Shown here one piece after another: positions 16,790-26,159 of a DNA stretch of 64,000 nucleotides; position 1 is the stretch's first letter; each line of letters starts with the position of its first letter. Position numbers and translations under genes: made by a program. Below the pieces are notes generated by a model, which worked only from the letters and a program-made list of their open reading frames with translations, did no database searches and was not told the origin of the DNA. This DNA comes from Oligoflexia bacterium (lineage in GTDB: Bacteria; Bdellovibrionota; Bdellovibrionia; JABDDW01), in the NCBI GenBank assembly GCA_034439615.1, contig JAWXAT010000035.1, positions 25,907 through 89,906 on the forward strand, given 5' to 3'.

Positions 16790-19429
16790 ATGCGGTTACG
16801 GGCAATTCATACTTTGATTTTAGTTTTCACAGTGGCTCACGTTCTACTTTGCACGAAAGTGCATGCAGAAAATCGAGCGCGCTCGCAATCTTCTGCCATA
16901 AACAATGGCGTTTCAGACATAAATTGCATGAACAGTCTAAATGATGAAATGTTAGAGCGTCAAAAAAATGGTCTCAAATGTTCATCAAGTTTTTTAGGCA
17001 AGTTAAGTGAAGAATCTGCTGACACGAGTTGCAAGCCAAATTCAATTACAGATAGTTCCTCTATATATTCCCCACGTTTTGAATGTCAATTAAGACAAAG
17101 TGCTATTTTTTCTGTTGGGCAAAATCCTCCAGTTAGTTATGCAAAAGAATATTGCGAGAGACAAAGTACAAATACTATTGTGGCAGATTATTATTACTAC
17201 ATGAATAGAATCAATCAGGGAGAACTTCGAACAGTCGATGAGATTGCGACATTAGATATTGCCCTTGGTATTAAGCCACTCCGTGGAATCAAATCAAATA
17301 TTAGTCCTGACAACCCACAATTAGAAGCACGCATAAATAAATATGCCAATGATTCAAGTTGTAACAACAATCACAGAAAAGAATTGATGAATAGTTTTGT
17401 TAAACAAACAAAACAGGCATTAGAGAAACTTCAACATAATGAACGGGTTCGAGAAAAATTACGAAATACAAAAGTGTCCTATAAAGAAAAAGGTTCAATC
17501 AATGCCAATGCATTAGATGCCCAAACAGCTGAAAAGTTAAATGATTCAGATCGGGCTATCTTAAGTGTTGTTCCTTGGGTTGTAGGTCGTTCATTTGATT
17601 CACTAAGAAAAAAAGATCTTACCAGCTATGCAAGCGAGGCTTTGTTAAACGAAGTTTTGTTAAATGCAACGAGTACAGAACTAAATATTGAGAGAGAAAA
17701 ACTTGCTAGGCGCGTATTTCATGATTATCGCCAAGCTAAATCCTGTCTTAATGAAAAACCAGGAACCCCTTCAGGGGATTGCGCTGGAATTGATACATTT
17801 TCCAATACATTGGCATCTACACCAGATGTAAATCTCTCTGACCTTGATAAATTATCGTCAGCTGGCGGTGATATTCGAGACCATATGAAATACTCTGCTT
17901 GTAAGTCGGGTAAACTCAATGCAAAACGCGAGCGAAAGCAAAGTATCAAAACTATTGGAGTCGCTGTTGGTATGAGTGCTTTTACAGTGGCAAGTGGTTT
18001 TGTGGCGGGCCCTGTTGGAGTTTCATTAACTTTAGCAAACTTGGGTCTTGGTGCATATGCAGCAAATGAAATAGGAAAAAATTATGCAAAGTGTGATTCC
18101 TTAAATCGCAACTTCGATCTACAAATTAAAGGCGTAAGCAGTGTGGGGTGTTCAAGCAAAAGTCTTGAGCTATATCGAAGCATGAACGAATCTCGCAACT
18201 GTATACTCGAAGCTGCAGGGGAATTTGCACTCATTGCAGCTCCACTTGCAGTACAAACTGCGGGTGGTCTGGGTAATGCACTTAAAGTAAGTAATATAAA
18301 AGCTCCAGTTGCTCCACTTAATCCTGCGGTTGCAGATGATGCAGTTAATGCAGCACGCTTGTCAGTAAATAATGTGCCAGAAGAATTGGTTCAAATAGCG
18401 CGAGCTAACAAAAGTTCCACGCCAAGTATGCCCCTAGCTGGGAGAAGATATACCGATGAAAGTGGCGTAATTTATACTCTCGAAAAAGGGCTTTATCCAG
18501 GAAGTCATCGAATGAGTGGACCAAACGGAATCGTGATACCCCCTGGTGGTAAAGTACCGGGAGCTTTTAAGTTAATACCTGCGAATTTAGACAAAGTCAG
18601 AATTTACAATCGTTCAAATAAACTAGTCGGCGAGGGTTACTTAGATGGAGTAGATCAAAATGGTAATACGTTGTTACGCCAAATTCCCCCGCTAAGTGGC
18701 GAGTCTAATGTGGGTGGTATTTATAGTAGAGTGGTGATTGAACCTGGTTATCGTATTAAGATCGTTGAACCCTATGTTTCACCAAAAAAATTAACTGAAG
18801 CTGAAATAAAATTTCAAAAAACTTTGGCAGAATTAAAATTAAATGATGAAGCGGCGGCTAAGGCAAATGCCGCTAAAATAAGACCTGCAAAAAATATAGA
18901 CTCAAGTGATGCACCTGGTAAACCAGGGACTTTTGTCAGAGGCCCCGGTGAACGAACAAGAGTTGAGTATACTGATAACCAAAAGCAAATCGCTGATGAT
19001 CTTGCAGCAGCGATGCGAAAATCTGACGGCCCTGTTACCGAGGGTGTATCAGGTAACGCTCATGTTTTTGAGGCTGCAAGTTATGTCTTGCCCGATGGTA
19101 CGGTTGTAAATGGTATGTACAATGGACGAGTTTTATATACTGGTACAAAAATGCCGATATTTAGTATTGGTGGGAAACAAATTCCGTACGATAAAATCAG
19201 CGCACCCGTGAAGTCATTGGGAAAAACATTCCAACGAATAGAAATCTCTGTTGGAGAAACGGTTTTGATTCCGAATCCAAAAGGTCAAGGTTATATCCGT
19301 GGTGTTTACACTGGGTCTGATCGTGGGGATGCCGTAATAAAATACACAGGTGAAAATGGCAAAGAAATATTTAAAGCTATTGCATTTCCTAAATTGGCAT
19401 TGCCACCTGTGCCGTTGCCGCCCTTTTAA
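16790..19429 (+). CDS. Large exported orphan protein
   Basis: 879 residues with a signal peptide (about 1-27, cleavage after VHA). No family recognised. The first 420 residues are polar and helical with many Cys (over ten), suggesting disulfides in the periplasm or outside. Two hydrophobic stretches around 390-430 and 470-500 (Gly/Ala/Val rich) could be membrane hairpins. Residues 540-800 contain Gly/Pro-rich segments with recurring short beta-like units, for example around 545-600 and 745-800. It follows the metallopeptidase gene on the same strand and its stop abuts the convergent aldehyde dehydrogenase stop. Possibly a surface or secreted factor; function not known. Confidence 0.6.
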   Translation: MRLRAIHTLILVFTVAHVLLCTKVHAENRARSQSSAINNGVSDINCMNSLNDEMLERQKNGLKCSSSFLGKLSEESADTSCKPNSITDSSSIYSPRFECQLRQSAIFSVGQNPPVSYAKEYCERQSTNTIVADYYYYMNRINQGELRTVDEIATLDIALGIKPLRGIKSNISPDNPQLEARINKYANDSSCNNNHRKELMNSFVKQTKQALEKLQHNERVREKLRNTKVSYKEKGSINANALDAQTAEKLNDSDRAILSVVPWVVGRSFDSLRKKDLTSYASEALLNEVLLNATSTELNIEREKLARRVFHDYRQAKSCLNEKPGTPSGDCAGIDTFSNTLASTPDVNLSDLDKLSSAGGDIRDHMKYSACKSGKLNAKRERKQSIKTIGVAVGMSAFTVASGFVAGPVGVSLTLANLGLGAYAANEIGKNYAKCDSLNRNFDLQIKGVSSVGCSSKSLELYRSMNESRNCILEAAGEFALIAAPLAVQTAGGLGNALKVSNIKAPVAPLNPAVADDAVNAARLSVNNVPEELVQIARANKSSTPSMPLAGRRYTDESGVIYTLEKGLYPGSHRMSGPNGIVIPPGGKVPGAFKLIPANLDKVRIYNRSNKLVGEGYLDGVDQNGNTLLRQIPPLSGESNVGGIYSRVVIEPGYRIKIVEPYVSPKKLTEAEIKFQKTLAELKLNDEAAAKANAAKIRPAKNIDSSDAPGKPGTFVRGPGERTRVEYTDNQKQIADDLAAAMRKSDGPVTEGVSGNAHVFEAASYVLPDGTVVNGMYNGRVLYTGTKMPIFSIGGKQIPYDKISAPVKSLGKTFQRIEISVGETVLIPNPKGQGYIRGVYTGSDRGDAVIKYTGENGKEIFKAIAFPKLALPPVPLPPF

Positions 19430-21055
19430 TTAATTCCAAGTTGGCGTGAAATAATCTTTCAAAACACTAGCCCCTGTAGACTGGCTATGAGCTTGTTCAG
19501 TATCAATTTGTGCAAGTTGTAATTGCCCGCTCATATCAACATTCACCGCCTGCCATTTTGTGTAAGCATCAATTACCCAAACTCCTGATTCACGGGTTCC
19601 ATTACCTGAACCTTTTGTGCCGCCAAAGGGGAGATGTGCTTCTGCACCTGTTGTTGAGTTATTGATTGAGGTCATGCCCGCATCAATACCGTTTTTAAAG
19701 AGATACATGTACTGTGGATTATTTGTGAAGATCGCACTTGATAAACCGTAGGCTACATTATTTGCAGCGGTGAGAGCCTCTTCAAAGCCTTTTACTTTTA
19801 CAATATTAACTGTAGGGCCAAAAACTTCTGTTTGTGCAATATTCATTTTCATATTCACGTTTGTCCATAAAGTTGGATACACGTAGTAACCTGAATTTAC
19901 ATCACCTACGAAATCTTTTGGCTTATTTTGATCAGTGATTCGACCTTTACCCATAACCATTTCAGCGCCGTCTTTTTTAGCCATCTCAAAATGCTCAACA
20001 AATCGTTGGCCAAAGCGTTCGTTAATCAATGGGCCATAGTAAGCTTTGCTGTCTAAACAAGGATTACCTATTCTTAATTTTTCAGCACCGCTGGCGAAGT
20101 CGCTTAAAAATTTATCATAAACCTTTTCGTGAATGATGATGTTTCCTGTACTTGTGCAGCGTTGGCCACCGGTTCCGTAACAAGAAAAAAGAGTGGCTTC
20201 AACGGCTTTTGTCAAATTGGCATCTTCCATAATCACAAGTGGGTTTTTTCCGCCGAGTTCAAGTGATGGAACTTGCAATTGGCGGCCACAGGCCTCACCA
20301 ATAATACGGCCGATGGCTGTACTGCCAGTGAAACTGAATTTTTGAAAATAACCTTTATCAATTCCTTTGATCATCATTTCGCCAGTGCTTTTTGCTCCAA
20401 AGCCATTGACGACATTGATTGCGCCCGCTGGTAAACCAGCTTCTTCAAAAAGTTTAGCAAAAAGGTAAGCAATTGTTGGTGCATCTTCTGAGGGTTTCCA
20501 AACAACTGTATTACCACAAAGAAGAGCTGGAATAATTTTCCAACTTGGTACAGCAATCGGGAAGTTACCCGCTGTGATAATGCCCACAACACCATAAGGT
20601 CTTCGATAGGTCATGCATTCTTTATTACGCATCTCAGACCAAACAGTTTGCCCGTAGAGTCTTCGACCTTCACTTTGAAAAAACTGTGCAGTGTCAATAA
20701 CCTCTTGCACTGAACCTAAGGCTTCGCGTTTTGTTTTTCCGATTTCACGAGTGACAACCCAGGCTAATTCTTCTTTATTTTGTGTAAGCAGTTGCCCAAA
20801 GCGACCAATGATTTCACCGCGAATAGGTGCAGGAGTATTGCTCCATTTTTCATAAGCTTTACGTGCGGCTTCAACACTTCTAAGAATTTCATTTTCACCT
20901 GCGATGGGGAAAGTTCCAACAACATCATTATTATCTGAAGCGTTGAGTGCTTTAAATATTTCACCATTTGTATCTTCTTGGCCGCCAATGATATTGGCAC
21001 CCACAAGGGTTTTTCCGTATTTGCGACCTTTTTCGGTGTTCTCAGTAAATTTCAT
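19430..21055 (-). CDS. Aldehyde dehydrogenase, probable L-aminoadipate-semialdehyde (piperideine-6-carboxylate) dehydrogenase
   Basis: 541-residue NAD(P)-dependent aldehyde dehydrogenase. The NAD-binding half includes [11 protein letters not shown]. The catalytic Glu is in [11 protein letters not shown], the nucleophilic Cys in [10 protein letters not shown], and the late EVFGPTVNI motif is present. Sequence style matches the ALDH7/AmaB branch. The gene lies 19 bases downstream of lat, and the product of that enzyme cyclises to piperideine-6-carboxylate, whose open form this enzyme would oxidise to 2-aminoadipate. Ribosome binding site AAAGG before ATG. General enzyme class is certain; the substrate rests on the operon partner. 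Confidence 0.85.
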   Translation of the reverse strand: MKFTENTEKGRKYGKTLVGANIIGGQEDTNGEIFKALNASDNNDVVGTFPIAGENEILRSVEAARKAYEKWSNTPAPIRGEIIGRFGQLLTQNKEELAWVVTREIGKTKREALGSVQEVIDTAQFFQSEGRRLYGQTVWSEMRNKECMTYRRPYGVVGIITAGNFPIAVPSWKIIPALLCGNTVVWKPSEDAPTIAYLFAKLFEEAGLPAGAINVVNGFGAKSTGEMMIKGIDKGYFQKFSFTGSTAIGRIIGEACGRQLQVPSLELGGKNPLVIMEDANLTKAVEATLFSCYGTGGQRCTSTGNIIIHEKVYDKFLSDFASGAEKLRIGNPCLDSKAYYGPLINERFGQRFVEHFEMAKKDGAEMVMGKGRITDQNKPKDFVGDVNSGYYVYPTLWTNVNMKMNIAQTEVFGPTVNIVKVKGFEEALTAANNVAYGLSSAIFTNNPQYMYLFKNGIDAGMTSINNSTTGAEAHLPFGGTKGSGNGTRESGVWVIDAYTKWQAVNVDMSGQLQLAQIDTEQAHSQSTGASVLKDYFTPTWN

Positions 21056-21074
21056 TGTTTGTACCTTTCAAAAA

Positions 21075-22394
21075 TTATTTTTGAAGTTTTTTAAACGTAT
21101 CTTCAAAGAGTCCCATTGCTTCATCAATATCATTTTTAGAAATATCAAGCACAGGGCGCAGTCGAATTGATTTATCTCCACAGACTAAAACTAGAAGACC
21201 GAGATCCCAGGCAACTCGCCGATAGTGATCTCGCTCTTGTGTCGTGGGTAAATCAAAAGCGATGAGTAATCCACGACCGCGAATATTGGTCATTTGTGGA
21301 TATTTTTTACTTAACTCATGAAACTGGCTTAAGATGTACTCACCTTGCATCGCTGCGTTTTTTTCTAATTTCTCATCTTTAATAATTTTTAAATACTGGG
21401 TGCATCTAACCATGTCGGTGAGATTGCCGCCAAATGTTGAATTAATGCGACTTGAAATTTTAAATACGCTATCAACCTCATTGATTTTTTCAGAAGTGGC
21501 GATACCGCCGACTTGGGCTTTTTTGCCAAACGCAATCAAATCAGGTTTTACACCAAATTGTTCATAAGCCCAAAACGAACCTGTAAGACAAAACCCAGTT
21601 TGCACTTCATCAAAAATCAAAAGTGCTTCGTTTTCATCACAAGCCTTTCGAAGTGCTTGCAAAAATTCAGGTCTAAAGTGGTTATCACCACCTTCAGATT
21701 GAATGGGCTCAATGAGTATACAGGCAATGTCGTCAGGATTTTGTTCAAAGGCATCTTTAATTTGTTTAAGTGCTTTGTTCTCATTTTCAATCACTTGTTT
21801 GCGAACTGTTTCAGTGAGTGGAAATGTAAGTTTTGGATTTGTTATGCGTGGCCATTTAAATTTCGGGAAATACATAATTTTTTTAGGATCAGTATTGGTC
21901 AAAGACATTGTGTATCCACTTCGACCATGAAAGGCCTGTTCAAAGTGAATGACTTGCATTCCTTTTTCGCCCTTCCCCTTTGCCAGGTTTTTTCTAACTT
22001 TCCAGTCAAAGGCCGCTTTGATGGCATTTTCAACCGCAAGTGCACCACCCTCAACGAAGAAATATTTTGAAAAATGATTTTGTCCTGCACTTTGCGCAAA
22101 TGTTTCAACAAATTGGGCATACTCAGGCGTGTAGATATCAGCTAGTACGGGTTTAATTTTTGCGACACGTGTGAGTGTTTTTATAAATTCAGGTTCATTC
22201 ATGCGGGGATGGTTGTAACCAAGTGGGTTACTGGCAAAAAAACTAAAGAAGTCGAAATACTTTTTACCACTTTGGGCATCAATTAGATGTGAACCTTTGC
22301 TTTTCTCAAAATCGACGACAACGGGGTAGCCATCTACGAGGATGTGACGACGCAAGACATCAATAGTGTTCGTCGCCGTGATTTTTTCGGCCAT
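21075..22394 (-). CDS. lat: L-lysine 6-aminotransferase (lysine epsilon-aminotransferase)
   Basis: 439-residue class III PLP aminotransferase. The N-terminal text LRRHILVDGYPVVVDFEKSKGS and the FSFFASNPLGYNHP segment are typical of Lat. The PLP site includes LIFDEVQTGF, and the Schiff-base lysine is in AFGKKAQVGG. It moves the epsilon-amino group of lysine to 2-oxoglutarate, giving aminoadipate semialdehyde. AAGGAG ribosome binding site before ATG. First gene of a two-gene operon with the aldehyde dehydrogenase; together they convert lysine to 2-aminoadipate. A peptide-feeding or predatory lifestyle would supply the substrate, but that is inference. Confidence 0.92.
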   Translation of the reverse strand: MAEKITATNTIDVLRRHILVDGYPVVVDFEKSKGSHLIDAQSGKKYFDFFSFFASNPLGYNHPRMNEPEFIKTLTRVAKIKPVLADIYTPEYAQFVETFAQSAGQNHFSKYFFVEGGALAVENAIKAAFDWKVRKNLAKGKGEKGMQVIHFEQAFHGRSGYTMSLTNTDPKKIMYFPKFKWPRITNPKLTFPLTETVRKQVIENENKALKQIKDAFEQNPDDIACILIEPIQSEGGDNHFRPEFLQALRKACDENEALLIFDEVQTGFCLTGSFWAYEQFGVKPDLIAFGKKAQVGGIATSEKINEVDSVFKISSRINSTFGGNLTDMVRCTQYLKIIKDEKLEKNAAMQGEYILSQFHELSKKYPQMTNIRGRGLLIAFDLPTTQERDHYRRVAWDLGLLVLVCGDKSIRLRPVLDISKNDIDEAMGLFEDTFKKLQK

Positions 22395-22426
22395 GGGCTT
22401 TGACTCCTTAGTTAATGTAGCCGATC

Positions 22427-22455
22427 ATTATGATGGGTGAGCTTCAAAAATACAA
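22427..22455 (-). promoter_or_regulatory. Putative sigma70-type promoter of the lat operon
   Basis: On the reverse strand, TTGTAT (22455-22450) and CATAAT (22432-22427) are separated by exactly 17 bases and lie about 33 bases upstream of the lat start codon. The -10 matches the consensus at five of six positions; the -35 at three. Confidence 0.45.
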
Positions 22456-22473
22456 CCCCTGAGGGTACCTATA

Positions 22474-23637
22474 ATGACGGCCAAAAGTGGTGTCGTAAAA
22501 AGCATATTGGTTATAAAGCTTGGAGGCTGGGCTGACACGGTGCTTTCAAGCTTTGTGGCGCCAGCACTTAAAGAAAAATACCCTGAGGCAAAGATCACCT
22601 TGCTTCTGGGTAAGTCCCTTTCAGATTGGGCAAGTTCTCTTCACTATGACGATGTGATTTTGGTAAACGACAAACTCTTTTATTCCAAAAGCCCCCTACA
22701 ACAGGCGGCGGAGTCGGCGTCACTTGTATTTAAAATTAAACAAAGAAATTTTGATCTAGGAATCAGTCTTCATAATTCATGGCATTTTGCAGTACTTATG
22801 AAGGCAGCTGGTGTGAAACATACAGTGGGCCTTATTCGAGAGGATGCCGTTACACCAAAAGATTCGTTGGCAAGGCATCTCCCAAGTATGCTTAATCCAC
22901 TTTTTTCTTTAGTCCCCAAAGAATTAACAGAAAAATTTCATGCATTTGATAAGCCTGTTTTACTTCGAAAAAATGTCAGTGAAATGGATCGCTATCTTGA
23001 TGTTTTAGCCGCCATTGATGTGAAGCCTGAAAAACTCAATTTCAAACTAAAAGTCAGACAAGGTGTGCATGATGAAGTCATGCTTCGCTTAGCAGGTGAG
23101 GGCCTAAGATCAAAAGGCTACTTGGTGGTGAGTCCCGGTGGCGGAGAAAATGCTCAACGAAAATTTTATCACAAACGTTGGACTTATTTTTCTGAGTTCT
23201 TACGACTATTTTGTCAAAAAACGGGATTACCTATTTTACTTCTTGGCGGTGAAACAGACCGTGATCTTGTGCCGCCACTCATGCATATAGAGCCGGGGCG
23301 TATTTTTTCATGGGTCGGAAGCACAACCCGTGAAGAAGCTTTATCGATTATCGGTGAGGCGTATGCTTTTGTAGGGTGTGACTCAGGTTTGAGTCATGTT
23401 GCTGGTGCTGTGGGTGTGCCCTCCGTTGTTATTCATGGGCCCACAAGTTCAAAGACAAATCATCCTCCTGGTTTAGGAAAAACCGTAATTTGTCTTGATG
23501 CTCAAATACCATGCTCGCCATGTTATAAAGATGATGGAAATTTTAATTGGAGTTGTAGTGATAATGTTTGTGTGAAATCTATTTCGCCACAACATGTATG
23601 GCAAGCGCTTGCTCAAATCGCAAAGTTCCCAGCATAA
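22474..23637 (+). CDS. Glycosyltransferase family 9 (heptosyltransferase-like)
   Basis: 387 residues with the GT9 layout. The N-terminal Rossmann start VIKLGGWADTVLSSF is a variant of the usual (I)K.GxxGD. The C-terminal sugar-nucleotide region has VGCDSGLSHVAGAVGVPSVVIHGPT. It ends with the Cys-rich tail CSPC...CSDNVCVKSISPQHV seen in heptosyltransferases. Likely adds an ADP-heptose unit to the lipopolysaccharide core. ATG with an AGGG site nine bases upstream. Its 3' end overlaps the convergent GT4 gene by 25 bases. A second GT9 gene lies at 26160. Confidence 0.85.
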   Translation: MTAKSGVVKSILVIKLGGWADTVLSSFVAPALKEKYPEAKITLLLGKSLSDWASSLHYDDVILVNDKLFYSKSPLQQAAESASLVFKIKQRNFDLGISLHNSWHFAVLMKAAGVKHTVGLIREDAVTPKDSLARHLPSMLNPLFSLVPKELTEKFHAFDKPVLLRKNVSEMDRYLDVLAAIDVKPEKLNFKLKVRQGVHDEVMLRLAGEGLRSKGYLVVSPGGGENAQRKFYHKRWTYFSEFLRLFCQKTGLPILLLGGETDRDLVPPLMHIEPGRIFSWVGSTTREEALSIIGEAYAFVGCDSGLSHVAGAVGVPSVVIHGPTSSKTNHPPGLGKTVICLDAQIPCSPCYKDDGNFNWSCSDNVCVKSISPQHVWQALAQIAKFPA

Positions 23638-24701
23638 ATCGCCAAAGTTTCTTCAGCCATTTTCTGCCTCGTGATTACATTGTGATTTGTATTTTCATTT
23701 TTGGAATGCTGATTATCTAATGCGTGTATCATAAGTTTTGTCAGAGCATCAGAACTTTCAGCAGGCCTGTAAAATGCAATATTACCCCCACGAAATTCAG
23801 CATTCGCCGAAGTATCTGCAACAATTGCGGGGCATCCCACTGCAAGCGCTTCAGCAACGGGGTAGTTATACCCTTCAAGTAGACTAGGGCTAATAAGTGC
23901 CACTGAATTTTTATAATAGGTCATGAGTTCTTGATCAGATGCTTGATTGAGTAAAACTATTTTTTTCAATTGTGATGGAGTGAGATCCCAATCGTCAGGA
24001 ATTTTTTCTCCTCCTAATGAAAGTACTAAAGAAAAATCTTTTCCATCACTCCAAAGTTTTTGACAAGAGCGAATCAAAGTAATCACGTTTTTATGAGGTT
24101 TGGGATTACTGAGGCATAAAAAGTAAGAATTACTGAGGGTAAGTTTTGAATTATACAAAGATTTGTTTTGCTGGTCACTTTCAAACCATTTTTCTTCAAG
24201 CCCGTTTCGCACAACAGAGATTTTATCTAAAGGGGTTTTTAAATATTTATGAATTTCATTTTTTGTCCATTCAGAAACAGCGATTACTTTTTTGGCACGA
24301 CTCAAACCGTGGCGAACAATAGAGCTATAATAAAGAATATTACGGGGTTTAGCGGGTTTATGCAGATGAGTCATGTCATGCAATGTAACAACACAATTCT
24401 CAGGCATAACCAAAGGTAAATCAAATGAAGGGAAATGAATGATATCAAACTTCTTTTTTCGAAGTGCTATGCTGAGATCAAGGGGGGCGAGTGGGCTTAC
24501 AAAATCTTTTTTGCAAGTGATGACGTCGGTTATAAATTTTTCGCCAATTATTTCTTTGGTCTGCATTGAATTAGTTAATATAGAAACGTTTTGGCCCAAA
24601 AGTGAAAGCCCCTGCACAAGATTCACAACATAGCGGCCAATACCATGGGTATTTTGATAAACCATGCGGGCATCGATTAAAATTCGAAAATTATTTATCA
24701 T
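23613..24701 (-). CDS. Glycosyltransferase family 4 (GT-B, group 1)
   Basis: Retaining GT-B glycosyltransferase of about 362 residues. The start IDARMVYQNTHGIGRYVVNLVQGL is the donor/acceptor Gly loop of mannosyl- and rhamnosyl-type GT4 enzymes, and the C-terminal site is ALISPSLLEGYNYPVAEALAVGCP (E-x7-E motif). I place the start at the ATG at 24701; a TTG nine bases upstream is possible, and no strong ribosome binding site is seen for either. It overlaps the 3' end of the convergent GT9. Probable role: O-antigen or capsule chain synthesis. Confidence 0.85.
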   Translation of the reverse strand: MINNFRILIDARMVYQNTHGIGRYVVNLVQGLSLLGQNVSILTNSMQTKEIIGEKFITDVITCKKDFVSPLAPLDLSIALRKKKFDIIHFPSFDLPLVMPENCVVTLHDMTHLHKPAKPRNILYYSSIVRHGLSRAKKVIAVSEWTKNEIHKYLKTPLDKISVVRNGLEEKWFESDQQNKSLYNSKLTLSNSYFLCLSNPKPHKNVITLIRSCQKLWSDGKDFSLVLSLGGEKIPDDWDLTPSQLKKIVLLNQASDQELMTYYKNSVALISPSLLEGYNYPVAEALAVGCPAIVADTSANAEFRGGNIAFYRPAESSDALTKLMIHALDNQHSKNENTNHNVITRQKMAEETLAIYAGNFAI

Positions 24702-24749
24702 AGACCACAATATGACGTGTCTTGATTCTTACGTGCAACCAAAAACTTT

Positions 24750-26078
24750 TTATCTTAGTTCAGAGAGCTCTTTGATGATTTTTTTAGTGTCAGGCCTGCC
24801 TTTAAACGCAACTTTACTCACACTTCCTTTATCCGGAATATTGTACTTTTTCATCAGTGCTTTTATTTCAATGCCCGATAAATTGGGTCTGTAACTTAAA
24901 ATTAACCCAGCCGTTCCGGCAATACCGGGAGCAGCCATACTGGTGCCACTCATGGGTGAAAACTCATCACCTGGTATTGTGCTTTCAATCATGTCGCCAG
25001 CAATTGAGGTATGTACTTTTATATTCCCATAATTTGACCACCAAGGAAGATAAACATCAGTCGTGTAGAGAGCTGCTGTGGTTAATTGATTTGGTAAATC
25101 AAACCCTGCAGGATAATATCCTGAGAGATTAATATCTGTACCCGCATTGCCAGCAGCCACGGCTAAAATTATTCCTGCGCGATCTGCAGCTTGAAAAATT
25201 TCTAATAGGGGGAGGCTTTCTTCTTTTCCGCCCCATGAACAATTAATTATTTGGGCTTTCATCTTAATGGCATATTCAACTGAGCGAACAGCGTCTATGT
25301 CTTCGCCACTTCCGTTAGCACCAATGAATCTAAGGGGCATTATTGAGCACCGAGGGCAAACGCCGCTGATGCCAAATCCATTTCCCCCCACAGCTGCTGC
25401 AACGCCAGACGTGTGTGTGCCATGGCCGTGGTCATCCCAGGGAAGATTGTTTTTATCGACATAATTCCAACCAATGAAATCATCGATGTAACCATTTTTA
25501 TCATCATCGGTTTTATTTTTACGTTTATCGTTACCCTGTTGATCTAAACCTTCTTCTCCAGAGTTTCTCCACATATTTGCTGCCAAATCTTTATGATTGT
25601 AATCAACACCTGTATCAATATCGGCAATAATGATTTTTGAATCGCCAATTGTGTATTTCTCCCAAATATCTGGAACCGAAGACATCAACGCCGCTTGCAC
25701 GGGCCCGTTTGGATCATCAATCCATTTTGCTTGTGTTTGGGGTTTTTCTATTGGGTAGGGAGCCTCGGTAGATTTTGTAGAGATAGCTTTTGTATCTACA
25801 GTGCGAAAGTAATTATACGAAGTGTATTGAATGCCTTGTAATTTTGTAAGTTGATTTTTAGTTTCTTCAAGTGTTGTGCTTGAAGCTAGCTCAACGTAAT
25901 AAAGACCAGTGGCATAAGTGAAGGATTCAATGCTTTTGATGCCATTTATTTTGAGGATGTCTGCTTTTTTACCACTCTCAAGTTTTACGAAAAAACCTTC
26001 ATGTGAGTAGCTTTTACTTAAAGCATAAGCAGGCAGCATTGCAATAAGCACTACCATATAAATGGCACTCGCGAGCAC
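24750..26078 (-). CDS. Subtilisin-family (S8) serine protease, exported
   Basis: 442 residues with the complete catalytic triad: Asp in ADIDTGVDYNHKD, His in DDHGHGTHTSG, Ser in SGTSMAAPG. The oxyanion-hole Asn is in AVAAGNAGTD. A Ca-binding-like Asp-rich insert, TDDDKNGYIDD, precedes the His. Signal peptide about 1-19, then a short I9-like propeptide. GTG start with a strong AGGGGGA ribosome binding site four bases upstream. It sits inside a glycan cluster and transcribes away from the second GT9 gene. Secreted protein degradation or surface-protein processing. Confidence 0.93.
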   Translation of the reverse strand: MLASAIYMVVLIAMLPAYALSKSYSHEGFFVKLESGKKADILKINGIKSIESFTYATGLYYVELASSTTLEETKNQLTKLQGIQYTSYNYFRTVDTKAISTKSTEAPYPIEKPQTQAKWIDDPNGPVQAALMSSVPDIWEKYTIGDSKIIIADIDTGVDYNHKDLAANMWRNSGEEGLDQQGNDKRKNKTDDDKNGYIDDFIGWNYVDKNNLPWDDHGHGTHTSGVAAAVGGNGFGISGVCPRCSIMPLRFIGANGSGEDIDAVRSVEYAIKMKAQIINCSWGGKEESLPLLEIFQAADRAGIILAVAAGNAGTDINLSGYYPAGFDLPNQLTTAALYTTDVYLPWWSNYGNIKVHTSIAGDMIESTIPGDEFSPMSGTSMAAPGIAGTAGLILSYRPNLSGIEIKALMKKYNIPDKGSVSKVAFKGRPDTKKIIKELSELR

Positions 26079-26159
26079 GGATCCCCCTTATTTAAGATTG
26101 CTCTTGGCTACCCGTCGCCTTATCATAACAACGACTCATCCGACTGAGGGAGCATTTCG

